Of a stretch of DNA of 64,000 nucleotides, positions 25,249 to 36,275 are shown piece by piece; the first letter of the stretch is position 1, and each line of letters begins with the position of its first letter. Under the pieces are notes generated by a model. That model made no database searches and was not told the origin of the DNA. It was given only the letters and a program-made list of their open reading frames with translations. Source of the stretch: Delphinus delphis (lineage: Eukaryota; Chordata; Mammalia; Artiodactyla; Delphinidae); NCBI RefSeq assembly GCF_949987515.2, contig NC_082694.2:70554080-70618079 (forward strand). Reading direction: 5' to 3'. The translations under genes were made by a program, and so were the position numbers.

Positions 25249-25463
25249 TTTTTTTTTTTTTTTTTTTTTTTGCGGTACGCGGGCCTCTCACTGTTGTGGC
25301 CTCTCCCATTGCAGAGCACAGGCTCCGGACGCACAGGCTCAGCGATCATGGCTCACGGGCCCAGCCACTCTGTGGCATGTGGGATCTTCCCGGACTGGGG
25401 CACGAACCCGTGTCCCCTGCATCAGCAGGCGGACTCTCAACCACTGCGCCATCAGGGAAGCCC
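25249..25463 (-). mobile_element. Whale-type CHR SINE, copy 3
   Basis: Minus orientation: a poly-T run on the left, body complement 'gcggtacgcgggcctctcac', and head complement 'gccatcagggaagccc' at the right end. Target duplication 'ctcagatctttttt' at 25241 and 25464. Some C-to-T type changes relative to copies 2 and 4. Confidence 0.92.
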
Positions 25464-25711
25464 CTCAGATCTTTTTTTAAAAAAATAAATAAAACATAGT
25501 AGATAATGTTGTGGCTTCCTATGTCCTTCCTAATCCCATTACCGTTTCTCTCTCCCAAAGAGTAGCCACTAACATTTATTTGGTATCTATCATTCTGTAC
25601 ATGTTTTTATACTTTTGCTAGATGTATATGCATCTTAAAATCACATATTTTAAAACTTTATATAAATGGTCATGCTCTGCATAGTCTTCTGTAAGCTTAC
25701 TACTTTATAAA
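25464..25711. repeat. Old LINE-like relic
   Basis: 'cccaaagagtagccactaac' and 'tatataaatggtcatgctct' resemble the antisense 3' part of an old L1-type LINE. No coding frame. Confidence 0.35.
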
Positions 25712-25713
25712 TA

Positions 25714-26110
25714 TTGGGTGGGCCAAAAGGTTCATTTGGTTTTCTCCATAAGATGGCTCTAGTAGCACTTAGTTGTCTTTAACTTCATTTGAAACAATTT
25801 TGTTAGATTGTATGTGACAGCTGTCATATCAATGTGCCTTTAAAAAATGATTTATCAAAGTCGGTGAATTTTTGTGTAGCCATTTTAATATTGAAGATGG
25901 AAGAAAAAAAACAACATTTTTGGCATATTATGCTTTATTATTTCAAGAAAGGTAAAAACACAACTGAAACTCACAAAAAGATTTGTGCAAGTGTACGGAG
26001 AAGGTGCTGTGACTGATCAAACATGTCAAAAGTGGTTTGCGAAGTGTCGTGCTGGAGATTTCTCACTGGACAATGCTCCACGGTCGGGTAGACCAGTTGA
26101 AGTTGAAGTT
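25714..26110 (+). mobile_element. Truncated mariner DNA transposon
   Basis: A TA dinucleotide (25712-25713) precedes the terminal-repeat-like start 'ttgggtgggccaaaaggttc'. This agrees with the mariner I know from cattle-lineage genomes (Mariner1_BT type), named from memory. The transposase N-terminal helix-turn-helix region begins in the frame starting MEEKKQHFWHIMLYYF (ATG at 25897) and resumes one frame over as VYGEGAVTDQTCQKWFAKCR and RSGRPVEVEVS. One extra A near 25989-25990 accounts for the shift. Similarity stops near 26110. The catalytic DDD region and the right terminal repeat are absent, so the element is dead. Confidence 0.85.
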
Positions 26111-27800
26111 TCTGGCTCTACCATCTTAACACGAGGCCTCACTGGTCACTGCAGCTGGGGAAGAGAGCATGTGGGGACCTCACATCAGTTCTTCTGTGCT
26201 TTGGTGACACGTGTCATTTCCTTCACAACTGTACTAACTTCAAGAATAGATCACCTTCCGTGTACCTAGGAAGGAGAGGAGAACCAGATATTGTTCAGCT
26301 GTAGTAATGTATACCATAAGTGTATTCAACTTTACTAGATATTTCCAGACTAGGTGTAACCTAGAACTCAAATTTTATAGTTCAGGTATTTATTAATCTA
26401 AATTATTCCCAAGCCATGTAGATAGTCAGTAGACCACTCAGAAAATGCAGTGATAGCTTCCCTTTTGTATTCTGATGAAACTTTGAGTAATTAATCCTAT
26501 TTGGATTGACTAGACAACTTTTAAAGTTGCATTCAACTTCGAGGTTCTATGTTTAACAGATTTTTTTTAATGTATATATTCACATACCAGTGGTTCCCAA
26601 ACCTGGCTGATACCAGGGTCACTAAGCTTTTAAAAGTATAGAATACTAGATTACTTCCGTTCTCGGTCAACTGAATCATTATTCTGGGGGTGGCCTGGAA
26701 TCTACCTTTTGAAAAAGTTTCCTTGTGAATCTGATCAGATTATGGAACCACCTCATTAGAACATAAATGGTTTTAGCTATATGAACAACAAGCTAAGAAT
26801 TCACTATTAATCATCCAAAAATGCATATAGAGCACAACTGAAATATAAATATGTGAACAGCAATTCTTAATGCTTGCTGAAATTTAAATTTTCCATTCAT
26901 TCAGCAAATATTTATTAAGGATCTTCCAGGTATTATGCAAGGTCCAAACAGTATTCACACAGTACTTTGCTTACAATGCAAATAGGTTTGAGTGACAGTG
27001 AAGAAGCCAGTTTTATAAAGTACAGTGTTTTCGGCTGGCTTCCTTAGGAAAAAGTTACAAGTATAGATGAGAAAATTGTGAGGAGTGGGCCACTACATTT
27101 CTTAATCATGATCAGGAAAAAGAAAAAGATTGCTGTTTTGCACTTAGAGATGAAGGTAGCTCCTACATTTGAATGCCTAAAGTCAGCAAAATATTTCATT
27201 TAGATAGGATCATGATTGTTTTAATCATTGTTTCACTATATTAATTTAGAAGGGCCCTCTTTTGGTTGGACAAAAAATAGACAACATTCTTGTACTTCAG
27301 GTGTCCTTACACATTGCAGGTATTATTTTCAGACACTTAAAGTTGCTTTTATTTGTTTTACTAAAAATCAGTAATCCTGATTTGGATGAATGCCATCTAC
27401 CAAGGAGGTTGAGAGTTGGGAACAGGGACTGGATGACCAATGTACTTGATTGAACTAGGCCACTAATTAAACACTTTTTAAGTAGGCTCACCCTTTATAG
27501 TTATTTCTTACATAGCATGCTTATTTGCTCACAGATTTTCAAAAAAAAGGGAGCATGCTACAATGTGTATATCTGTGACCATTTCAAGCTTGATCTTTCT
27601 CAGAGTAGAGAATACAGTTTCTTACTGAAGTTTTAGTTTAATGGTCAAACTTGTTAATTTTTTTCTTTCTGTTTCTGGCTTCTATTTCGTATTTAAAATT
27701 AATATTCTCCCTTCAAGATTATAAAAATACCTCTGTCAATAAATTTCTTATTTCTGTATTTTTTCCTTTGTTGTTGTTGTCAGATATGAGCTAGGAATTT
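26111..27800. other. No gene recognised; one MER5-like relic inside
   Basis: About 26590-26760 ('cagtggttcccaaacctggc', 'agcttttaaaagtatagaat') resembles a MER5-type hAT relic. A short 'cattcattcagcaaatattt' piece near 26895 looks like part of another old repeat. The 63-codon frame at 27262-27453 has no motif. The rest is unassigned. Confidence 0.35.
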
Positions 27801-27805
27801 AAGTT

Positions 27806-27905
27806 TTTTTTTGATATGTCTTGGTGTGGATCTCTTTAGGTTCATCATGTTTGGGACTCTGTGCTTCTTGGACCTAGGTACTCTCCCCACGTTAGGGAAG
27901 TGTTT
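27806..27905 (-). mobile_element. Old L1 ORF1 fragment beside L1-A
   Basis: 'gatatgtcttggtgtggatc' and 'gggactctgtgcttcttgga' match the antisense of L1 ORF1 text present inside L1-A and L1-B (near 32461-32520 and 61770-61850) but are more diverged. L1-A's tail lies immediately to the right. Confidence 0.6.
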
Positions 27906-28283
27906 GTTTTTTTTTAGCATCTTTATTGGAGTATAATTGCTTTACAGTGGTGTGTTAGTTTCTGCTTTATAACAAAATGAGTCAGTTATATATATACATA
28001 TGTTGCCATATCTTTTCCCTCTTGCGTCTCCCTCCCTCCCACCCTTCCTATCCCACACCTCTAGGTGGTCACAAAGCACCGAGCTGATCTCCCTGTGCTA
28101 TGAGGCTGCTTCCCACTAGCTATCTACCTTACGTTTGGTAGTGTATATATGTCCATGCCTCTCTCTCGCTTTGTCACAGCTTACCCTTCCCCCTCCCCAT
28201 ATCCTCAAGTCCATTCTCTAGTAGGTCTGTGTCTTTATTCCTGTCTTACCCCTAGGTTCTTCGTGACATCTTTTTTTTTTCCC

Positions 28284-31200
28284 TTAAATTCCATATATAT
28301 GTGTTAGCATACGGTATTTGTCTCTCTCTTTCTGACTTACTTCACTCTGTATGACAGACTCTACGTCTATCCACCTCATTACAAATAGCTCAATTTCGTT
28401 TCTTTTTATGGCTGAGTAATATTCCATTGTATATATGTGCCACATCTTCTTTATCCATTCATCCGATGATGGACACTTAGGTTGTTTCCATCTCCAGGCT
28501 ATTGTAAATAGAGCTGCAATGAACATTTTGGTATATGACTCCTTTTGAATTATGGTTTTCTCAGGGTATATGCCCAGTAGTGGGATTGCTGGGTCATATG
28601 GTAGTTCTATTTGTAGTTTTCTAAGGAACCTCCATACTGTTCTCCACAGTGGCTGTATCAATTTACATTCCCACCAACAGTGCAAGAGGGTTCCCTTTTC
28701 TCCACACCCTCTCCAGCATTTATTGTTTCTAGATTTTTTGATGATGGCCATTCTGACTGGTGTGAGATGATATCTCATTGTAGTTTTGATTTGCATTTCT
28801 CTAATGATTAGTGATGTTGAGCATTCTTTCATGTGTTTGTTGGCAGCCTGTATATCTTCTTTGGAGAAATGTCTATTTAGATCTTCTGCCCATTTTTGGA
28901 TTGGGTTGTTTGTTTTTTTGTTATTAAGCTGCATGAGCTGCTTATAAATTTTGGAGATTAATCCTTTGTCAGTTGCTTCATTTGCAAATATTTTCTCCCA
29001 TTCTGAGGGTTGTCTTTTGGTCTTGTTTATGGTTTCCTTTGCTGTGCAAAAGCTTTTAAGTTTCATTAGGTCCCATTTGTTTAGTTTTGTTTTTATTTCC
29101 ATTTCTCTAGGAGGTGGGTCAAAAAGGATCTCGCTGCGATTTGTGTCATAGAGTGTCCTGCCTATGTTTTCCTCTAAGAGTTTGATAGTTTCTGGCCTTA
29201 CATTTAGGTCTTTAATCCATTTTGATCTTATTTTTGGGTACAGTGTTAGTGAGTGATCTAATCTCATACTTTTACATGTACCTGTTCAGTTTTCCCAGCA
29301 CCACTTATTGAAGAGGCTGTCCTTTCTCCACTGTACATTCCTGCATCCTTTATCAAAGATAAGGTGACCATATGTGCGTGGGTTTATCTCTGGGCTTTCT
29401 ATCCTGTTCCATTGATCTATCTTTCTGTTTTTGTGCCAGTACCATACTGTCTTGATTACTGTAGCTTTGTAGTATAGTCTGAAGTCAGGGAGCCTGATTT
29501 CTCCAGCTCCATTTTTCGTTCTCAAGATTGCTTTGGCTATTTGGGGTCTTTTGGGTTTCCATACAAATTGTGAAATTTTTTGTTCTAGTTCTGTGAAAAA
29601 TGCCACTGGTAGTTTGATAGGGATTGCATTGAATCTGTAGATTGCTTTGGGTAGTAATGTTATTTTCACAATGTTGATTCTTCCAATGCAAGAACATGGT
29701 ATATCTCTCCATCTATTTGTATCATCTTTAATTTCTTTCATCAGTGTCTTATAATTTTCGGCATACAGGTCTTTTGTCTCCAAGGGTAGGTATACTCCTA
29801 GACATTTCATTCTTTTTGTTGCAGTGGTAAATGGGAGTGTTTTCTTAATTTCACTTTCAGATTTTTCATCATTAGTGTATAGGAATGCAAGAGATTTCTA
29901 TGTATTAATTTTGTATCCTGCTGCTTTACCAAATTCATTGATTAGCTCTAGTAGTTTTCTGGTAGCATCTTTAGGATTCTCTATGTATAGTATCATGTCA
30001 TCTGCAAACAGTGACAACTTTACTTCTTCTTTTCCGATTTGGATTCCTTTTATTTCTTTTTCTTCCCTGATTGCTGTGGCTAAAACTGCCAAAACTATGT
30101 TGAATAACAGTGGTGAGAGTGGGCAACCTTGTCTTGTTCCTGATCTTAGTGCAAATGGTTACAGTTTTTCACCATTGGGGATGATGTTGGCTGTGGGTTT
30201 GTCATATATGGCCTTTATTATGTTGAGGAAAGTACCCTCTATGCCTACTTTCTGGAGGGTTTTTATCATAAATGGGTGTTGAATTTTGTTGAAAGCTTTC
30301 TCTGCATCTATTGAGATGATCATATGGTTTTTCTCCTTCAGTTTGTTTATATGGTGTATCACATTGATTGATTTGCATATGTTGAAGAATCCTTGCATTC
30401 CTGTGATAAACCCCACTTGATCATGGTGTATGATCCTTTTAATGTGCTGTTGGATTCTGTTTGCTAGTATTTTGTTGAGGATTTTTGCATCTCTCAGTGA
30501 TATTGGCCTGTAGTTTTCTTTTTTGTGACATCTTTGTCTGGTTTTGGTATCAGGGTGATGGTGGCCTGGTGGAATGAGTTTGGGAGTGTTCCTCCCTCTG
30601 CTATATTTTGGGAGAGTTTGAAAAGGATAGGTGTTAGCGCTTCTCTAAATGTTGGACAGAATTCGCCTGTGAAGCCATCTGGTCCTGGGCATTTGTTTGT
30701 TGGAAGATTTTTAATCACAGTTGCAATTTCAGTGCTTGTGATTGGTCTGTTCATATTTTCTATTTCTTCCTGGTTCAGTCTTGGAAGGTTGTGCATTTCT
30801 AAGAATTTGTCCATTTCTTCCAGGTTGTCCATTTTATTGGCATATAGTTGCTTGTAGTAATCTCTCGTGATCCTTTGTATTTCTGCAGTGTCAGTTATTA
30901 CTTCTATTTCTTTTCTAATTCTATCGATTTGAGTCTTCTCCCTTTTTGTCTTGATGAGTCTGGCTAATGGTTTATCCATTTTGTTTATCTTCTCAAAGAA
31001 CCAGCTTTTAGTTTTATTGATCTTTGCTATCATTTCCTTCATTTATTTTTCATTTATTTCTGATCTTATCTTTATTATTTCTTTCCTTCTGCTAACTTTG
31101 GGGTTTTTTTGTTTTTCTTTCTCTAATTGCTTTAGGTGTAAGGTTAGGTTGTTTAGTTGAGGTGTTTCTGGTTTCTTAAGGTAGGATTGTTTGGCTATAA

Positions 31201-32084
31201 ACTTCCCTTTAGAACTGCTTTTGCTGCATCCCATAGGTTTTGGGTCATCGTGTTTTCCTTTTCATTTGTTTCTAGGTATTTTTTGATTTCCTCTTTGATT
31301 TCTTCAGTGATCTCTTGGTTATTAAGTAGTGTATTGTTTAGACTGCATGTGTTTGTATTTTTTACAATTTTTTCCTGTAATTGATATCTAGTCTCATAGC
31401 CTATGGTCGGAAAAGATACTTGATACGATTTCAGTTTTCTTAAATTTACCAAAGCTTGATTTGTGACCCAAGATATGATCTGTCCTGGAGAATGTTCCAT
31501 GTGCACTTGAGAAGAATGTGTATTCTACTGTTTTTGGATGGAAAGTCCTATAAATATCAATTAAGTCCATCTTGTTTAATGTATCATTTAAAGCGTGTGT
31601 TTCTTTATTTATTTTCTGTTTGGATGATCTGTCCATTGGTGAAAGTGGGGTGTTAAAGTCCCCTACTAAGATTCTGTCTCTGTCGATTTCCCCTTTTATG
31701 GCTGTTGTATTTGCCTTATGTATTGAGGTGCTCCTATGTTGGGTGCATAAGTATTTACAATTGTTTTATCTTCTTTGGATTGATCCCTTGATCATTATGT
31801 AGTGTCCTTCTTTGTCTCTTGTAATAGTCTTTGTTTTAAAGTCGATTTTGTCTGATATGAGAATTGCTACTTCAGCTTTCTTTTGATTTCCATTTGCATG
31901 GAATATTTTTCCATCCCCTCACTTTCAGTCTGTATGTGTCCCTAGGTCTGAAGTGGGTCTCTTGTAGACAGCATATATACGGGTCTTGTTTTTGTATCCA
32001 TTCAGCCAGTCTGTTTCTTTTGGTTGGAGCATTTAATCCATTTAAATTTAAGGTAATTATCGGTAGGTATGTTTCTATTACCAT
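28284..32084 (-). pseudogene. L1-A ORF2: endonuclease-reverse transcriptase, broken
   Basis: ORF2p nicks DNA and copies L1 RNA at the nick. The start near 32084 begins MVIETYLPIITLNLNGLNAP, the usual endonuclease start; more endonuclease text lies at 31195-31636. The RT part spans about 29898-31042 and includes [17 protein letters not shown] and the catalytic LFADDMILY motif (within 29898-30092). The C-terminal frame at 28284-29267 (327 codons) holds a Cys-rich knuckle of the form C-x3-C-x7-H-x4-C, around [18 protein letters not shown], and ends [12 protein letters not shown] at a natural stop. At least eight frame breaks or stops separate these pieces. Catalytic residues survive, but no intact protein can be made. 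Plus-strand open frames over this area are antisense shadows. Confidence 0.93.
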
Positions 32085-32142
32085 TTTCTTAATTGTTTTA
32101 GGTTTGTTATTGTAGGTCTTTTCCTTCTCTTGTGTTTCCTGC

Positions 32143-33008
32143 CTAGAGAAGTTCCTTTAGCATTTGTTGTAAAGCTGATTTGGTGGTGATGAATTCTGTT
32201 AGCTTTTGCTTGTCTGTAAAGGTTTTAGTTTCTCTGTCAAATCTGAATGAGATCCTTGCTGGGTAGAGTAATCTTGGTTGCAGGCTTTTCTCCTTCATCA
32301 CTTCAAATATGTCCTGCCACTCCCTTCTGGCTTGCAGAGTTTCTGCTGAAAGATCAGCTGTTAACCTTATGGGGATTCCCTTGTATGTTATTTCTTGTTT
32401 TTTCCTTGCTGCTTTTAATATTTTTTCTTTGTATTTAATTTTTGTTAGTTTGATTAATATGTGTCTTGTTGTGTTTCTCCTTGGATTTATCCTGTATGGG
32501 ACTCTCTGTGCTTCCTGGGCTTGATTAACTATTTCCTTTCCCATATTAGGGAAGTTTTCAACTATAATCTCTTCAAATATTTTCCCAGTCCCTTTCTTTT
32601 TCTCTTCTTCTTCTGGGACCCCTGTAATTCGAATGTTGGTGCGTTTAATGTTGTCCCAGAGATCTCTGAGACTGTTCTCAATTCTTTTCATTCTTTTTCT
32701 TTATTCTGCTCTGCAGTAGTTATTTCCATTATTTTATCTTCCAGGTCACTTATCCGTTCTTTTGCCTCAGTTATTCTGCTATTGATCCCTTCTAGAGAAG
32801 TTTTAATTTCAATTATTGTGTTGTTCACCACTGTTTGTTTGCTCTTTAGTTCTTCTAGGTCCTTGTTAAATGTTTCTTGTATTTTCTCCATTCTATTTCC
32901 AAGATTTTGGATCATCTTTACTATCATTATTCTGAATTCTTTTTCAGGTAGACTGCCTATTTCCTCTTCATTTGTTAGGTCTGGTGTGTTTTTGCCTTGC
33001 TCCTTCAT
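32143..33008 (-). pseudogene. L1-A ORF1: RNA-binding chaperone, one frameshift
   Basis: ORF1p is the L1 RNA-binding trimer protein. The first frame (32688-33008, starting MKEQGKNTPDLTNEEEIG) gives the N-terminal and coiled-coil part, rich in heptad-like K/E/L/I. It stops just after EQNKEKE. The second frame (32143-32691, starting MKRIENSLRDLWDNIKRTNI) gives the RRM-like and C-terminal domains and ends LKELL. In L1-B the same junction reads EQNKEKRMKRIEDNL without a break. The L1-A lesion is therefore best explained by one lost A in an A-run near 32690-32700. Confidence 0.9.
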
Positions 33009-33600
33009 CTACTGTGTGTTTCTCTGTCTTCTCATTTGCTTAACTTACTGTGTTTGGGGTCTCCTTTTTGCAGGCTGCAGGTTCGTAGTTCCCATTGTGT
33101 TTGCTGTCTGTTCCCAGTGGCTAAGGTTGGTTCAGTGGGTTGTGTAGGCTTCCTGGTGGAAGGGACTAGTGCCTATTTTCTGGTGGATGAGGCTGGATCT
33201 TGTTTTTCTGGTGGGCAGGTCCACGTCTGGCGCTGTGTTTTGGGGTGTCTGTGGCCTTATTATGATTTTAGGCAGCCTCTCTGCTAATGGGTGGGGTTGT
33301 GTTCCTGTCTTGCTAGTTGTTTGGCATGGGGTGTCCAGCACTGTAGCTTGATGGTCGTTGAGTGGAGCTGGGTCTTGGCGCTGAGATGGAGATCTCTGGG
33401 AGGTTTTTGCCATTTGATATTATGCGGAGCTGGGAGGTCTCTTGTGGACCAGTGTCCTGAAGTTGGCTCTCCCACCTCAGAGGCACAGCCGTGCCACCTG
33501 ACTGGCGCACGAAGAGCCTTCGGTCTTTCACGTCAAAGACTGAACTTGATAAGATTCAACCAATGCCAGCAGAAGACAGATGATGGCTGAGGCCAAGTTG
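33009..33600 (-). promoter_or_regulatory. L1-A 5' UTR
   Basis: This stretch lies upstream of ORF1 on the minus strand, where an L1 promoter would be. About 33290-33400 aligns by eye with 62608-62700 of L1-B (both have 'ttgtgttcctgtctt' and 'gctgggtctt/gttgggtctt'), supporting L1 origin. L1-A holds about 280 bp between this shared block and ORF1 that L1-B lacks. Minus-strand frames of 60-93 codons here are not known L1 proteins. Confidence 0.65.
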
Positions 33601-34340
33601 TCACCCTCTTACCTCATGTCCAAGACCACCATTTTTTTAGCTGCACCCCCAAAGAAACGTACAGCAGGGAAGTTGAGACCCAGGTGTCCACTTGCAAGAG
33701 TCAACAGAAGCTCTGGAGTGGCTAGATTGTGGACCACAAACCGTGGGTCCGAAGTCAACACGGGAAATGTTCACACACGCATGTAAAAGGGTCTCCCGCA
33801 CTCTCGTCCAGGCTAATACCCTTTCCTTTTCCTAATCTTGTGTTTACAAAGTCGTTTGGCAAGGCTTTCAGTAGAGTGCAAATACTCCTAAGAGATTAGA
33901 CTCCCCCAAAACAAAACAAAAACTGATTGCAGACCACTGACACCTGCACTTCAGGAACAGCAATGTCAGCGGAACACGGAAGTTACGGAGTTTTTTAGCA
34001 GAGAGACCAAAAAAAAAAAAAAAAATCAGCTAGTTCCATGAAAATCAACCAAGCAAAAGGTTAAGAAGCAGAGAACTATCGAACCTGGTGCTTTGGTAAC
34101 AAGGGTGACTTCTAAAGTAACTCTCCTAACAACACAGCCCTTTCGCCGCCTTCGCTCAGCTGACGCGCGAGAGCGGCCAACATAATTTAAAAACCTTAGG
34201 TTTTACCATTAAATGCCTAGAAGTAAAATTAAAACTCCAGTGGAAATTTGGGACAGGAATTGCAATTAAGTATATTTTAATGTTAATTCCTTACGTTTCA
34301 TTGTTGGCATAGGGTAGAGATACTCAGATGCTCACAAATT
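33601..34340. other. Unassigned region with a small CpG cluster
   Basis: About seven CpGs fall in roughly 40 bp at 34142-34182, much denser than the surroundings. An A-run of about 17 is at 34009-34025. It could be the outermost L1-A 5' end, or a separate promoter-like or retroposed piece. The plus-strand 68-codon frame at 33580-33786 has no recognised motif. Confidence 0.35.
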
Positions 34341-34357
34341 TGAGATTCAAGTTTTGA

Positions 34358-34575
34358 TATTTATTGAACACCCACAGTGTTCCGAGCCCTTTGTTCACCT
34401 CTTCCGTGTATGTTATTTCATTTAACCCTCACAGCAACGTTTGTCCCTGTTATATATCAGGGAACAGGATCGGGGAGGTTGCTTGACCTGCCCAAGATCA
34501 CACAGCTACAAAGTGCTGGAGTTGGGACCAGAGTCTGGGACTCCTCACTCCATGCCAAGCCTTCTTTCCTGGTTT
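34358..34575 (-). repeat. MIR SINE
   Basis: 'tattgaacacccacagtgtt', 'ttatttcatttaaccctcac' and 'cccaagatcacacagctaca' follow the antisense order of a MIR (ancient tRNA-derived SINE). Good length, diverged. Confidence 0.8.
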
Positions 34576-34704
34576 CCTAACGTGCTGACCCAGTAAGAAA
34601 TTGTTATTGTAGAAACATATGGTAATCAAACCATTGTTTGAACCCTGTGGTTAAGTTTAGAATCAAGGGCGAACACCGAATAGCTGTAACTTGGTTGGTT
34701 GAAA

Positions 34705-35048
34705 AATATAAGGGAGGCAGTGTGATGTGACAGAAGAAAAACTAGATTGAAAATCAAGAGACATCAGTTTACTTTTCTGTAAAATGGTGGTAATAAAACT
34801 CATCTTAATTATCTCAGGATATTGTTTAAGGATAATGTATCTGAAAGTGCTTGTAAGAGGTTAGGATGTTATAAATACTATATTCTAAACTTTTAAAGTC
34901 TTTTCCTCAGAATAAAGTAAAGCATGTCATAAAAATGTATACTCCACAAAGGCTGGGACTGTGTTGTTTGTTCTTCACTGAGTTCTCAGTGCCTAAAACA
35001 GTGCCTGGGACATGGTAGGCATTTAATACGTATTGAATTAATGAATGA
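34705..35048 (+). repeat. MIR-like piece followed by an L2 3' end
   Basis: 34705-34885 resembles sense MIR ('ttttctgtaaaatggtggta'). 34944-35048 is a good L2 3' end: 'ggctgggactgtgttgtttg', 'aaaacagtgcctgggacatg', 'ggcatttaatacgtattgaa' and the terminal 'atgaatga'. Confidence 0.65.
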
Positions 35049-35442
35049 CACTAAACATGATTTATATAAACAGACACCTACCCCATCCCCCTTCTTCTGT
35101 TTGTTTGTTTTTCCTTCAGTAAATAATATAGGTCACATACCTACAGTACCTAAGGCTTCCACCAGATGTCAGGCATATTTCCTCCACTGAGCCATTGTAT
35201 TTCTTTTCTGGTGAGTTGAGAATATTATGTAAACAACGTTTTTCAAATAAACCTCGAAAGAAAAAAAAAACAGTTTACTTATCATCAACACTGTAGCAAG
35301 TTTCCTTCTAAGTCTTTGAGAGAAATTAGTTGTTTCTTTTGGTCAAAACATTTTTGTGAAACTTCTGACCCTTAAAGAGTCTGATAAACTTTCTGCTAGC
35401 CTAATTCAAGCAGTTTGCTGGTGCTTAGGATCTAATTATCTG
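35049..35442. other. No gene or clear repeat recognised
   Basis: AT-rich sequence with a short (GTTT) run near 35100 and an A-run near 35261. Nothing else to report. Confidence 0.3.
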
Positions 35443-35453
35443 ACCGCATAATT

Positions 35454-35789
35454 TTTTTTTTCTTAAATTTATTTTATTTATTTTCTTTTGGGCTGTGTTG
35501 GGTCTTCGTTGCTGTGCGTGGGCTTTCTCTAGTTGTGGCGAGCGGGGGCTACTCTTCATTGCGGTGCACAGGCTTCTCATTGCAGTGGCTTCTCTTGTTG
35601 TGGAGCATGGGCTCTAGGCACGCGGGCTCAGTAGTTATGGCTCACGGCCTCTAAAGCGCAGACTCAGTAGTTGTGGCACACGGGCTTTGTTGCTCCGTGG
35701 CATGTGGGATCTTCCTGAACCAGGGCTTGAACCTGTGTCCCATGCATTGGCAGGCGGATTCTTAACCACTGCACCACCAGGGAGGCCCT
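35454..35789 (-). mobile_element. tRNA-derived SINE (CHR-type, long form)
   Basis: (TTTA)-rich left end, body 'gggctgtgttgggtcttcgt', and head complement 'caccaccagggaggccc'. Flanked by the near-identical duplications 'accgcataatt' (35443-35453) and 'acctcataatt' (35790-35800), which differ by one base. Confidence 0.9.
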
Positions 35790-35964
35790 AACCTCATAAT
35801 TCTTATATCAGATTTCTTTAATTAGCAATTCATCACCATTACATTTCAGTTTATGGTTTATTTATTTATTTCTGATGTCAGCTCAGTATATTTGTTCCTC
35901 TGAATTCCAGCAAGGAAGAGCATGACTGGTATCCCCCTCGATACACCTGCGGCTGATCTGTTCT

Positions 35965-36275
35965 CTTAAACAGCGGTTATTGCAGCCCACAGGCTAAATC
36001 CAGCCTGTCACCTGTTTTTGTCTGGCCCATGACCTAAGAATGATTTTTTTATATTTTTGAATGGTTGAAGAGAAATAAACAGGAGAATAATATTTTGTGA
36101 AAGTTATATGAAATTCACATTTCAGTGTCCATAAGTAAACGTTTATTGGGACACAGCCATGCTAATTCCTTTACGTATTGTCTATGGCTGCTTTTGGGGC
36201 TACAATGGCAAAATTGAGTCTAAAATATTTATTATCTGGCTCTTCACAGAAAAGTTTGCCAATCCCTACTCTTAA
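35965..36275. mobile_element. hAT-type (MER/Charlie-group) non-autonomous relic
   Basis: 'ggctaaatccagcctgtcac', 'cgtttattgggacacagcca', 'acgtattgtctatggctgct' and 'aaaagtttgccaatccct' are hallmark segments of a widespread small hAT transposon of mammals. Exact subfamily not named. Confidence 0.7.

Larger units (their letters stand above)
27908..33600 (-). mobile_element. Long minus-strand L1 LINE (L1-A), inactive
   Basis: A poly-T run (27908-27915) is followed by the antisense 3' UTR ('agcatctttattggagtata'). Then come the ORF2 C-terminus, reverse transcriptase and endonuclease, a short inter-ORF spacer (about 32085-32142), ORF1 (32143-33008) and about 0.6 kb of 5' UTR. Order and sizes fit a near full-length L1. 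ORF1 and ORF2 are both interrupted. The 5' limit is uncertain; it may reach 34.2 kb. I found no clear target duplication. Confidence 0.93.

Noticed and set aside
32461..33147. A 228-codon plus-strand frame
   Set aside because: It is antisense to L1-A ORF1 and its 5' UTR; the composition is a shadow of the Lys/Glu-rich ORF1 codons.
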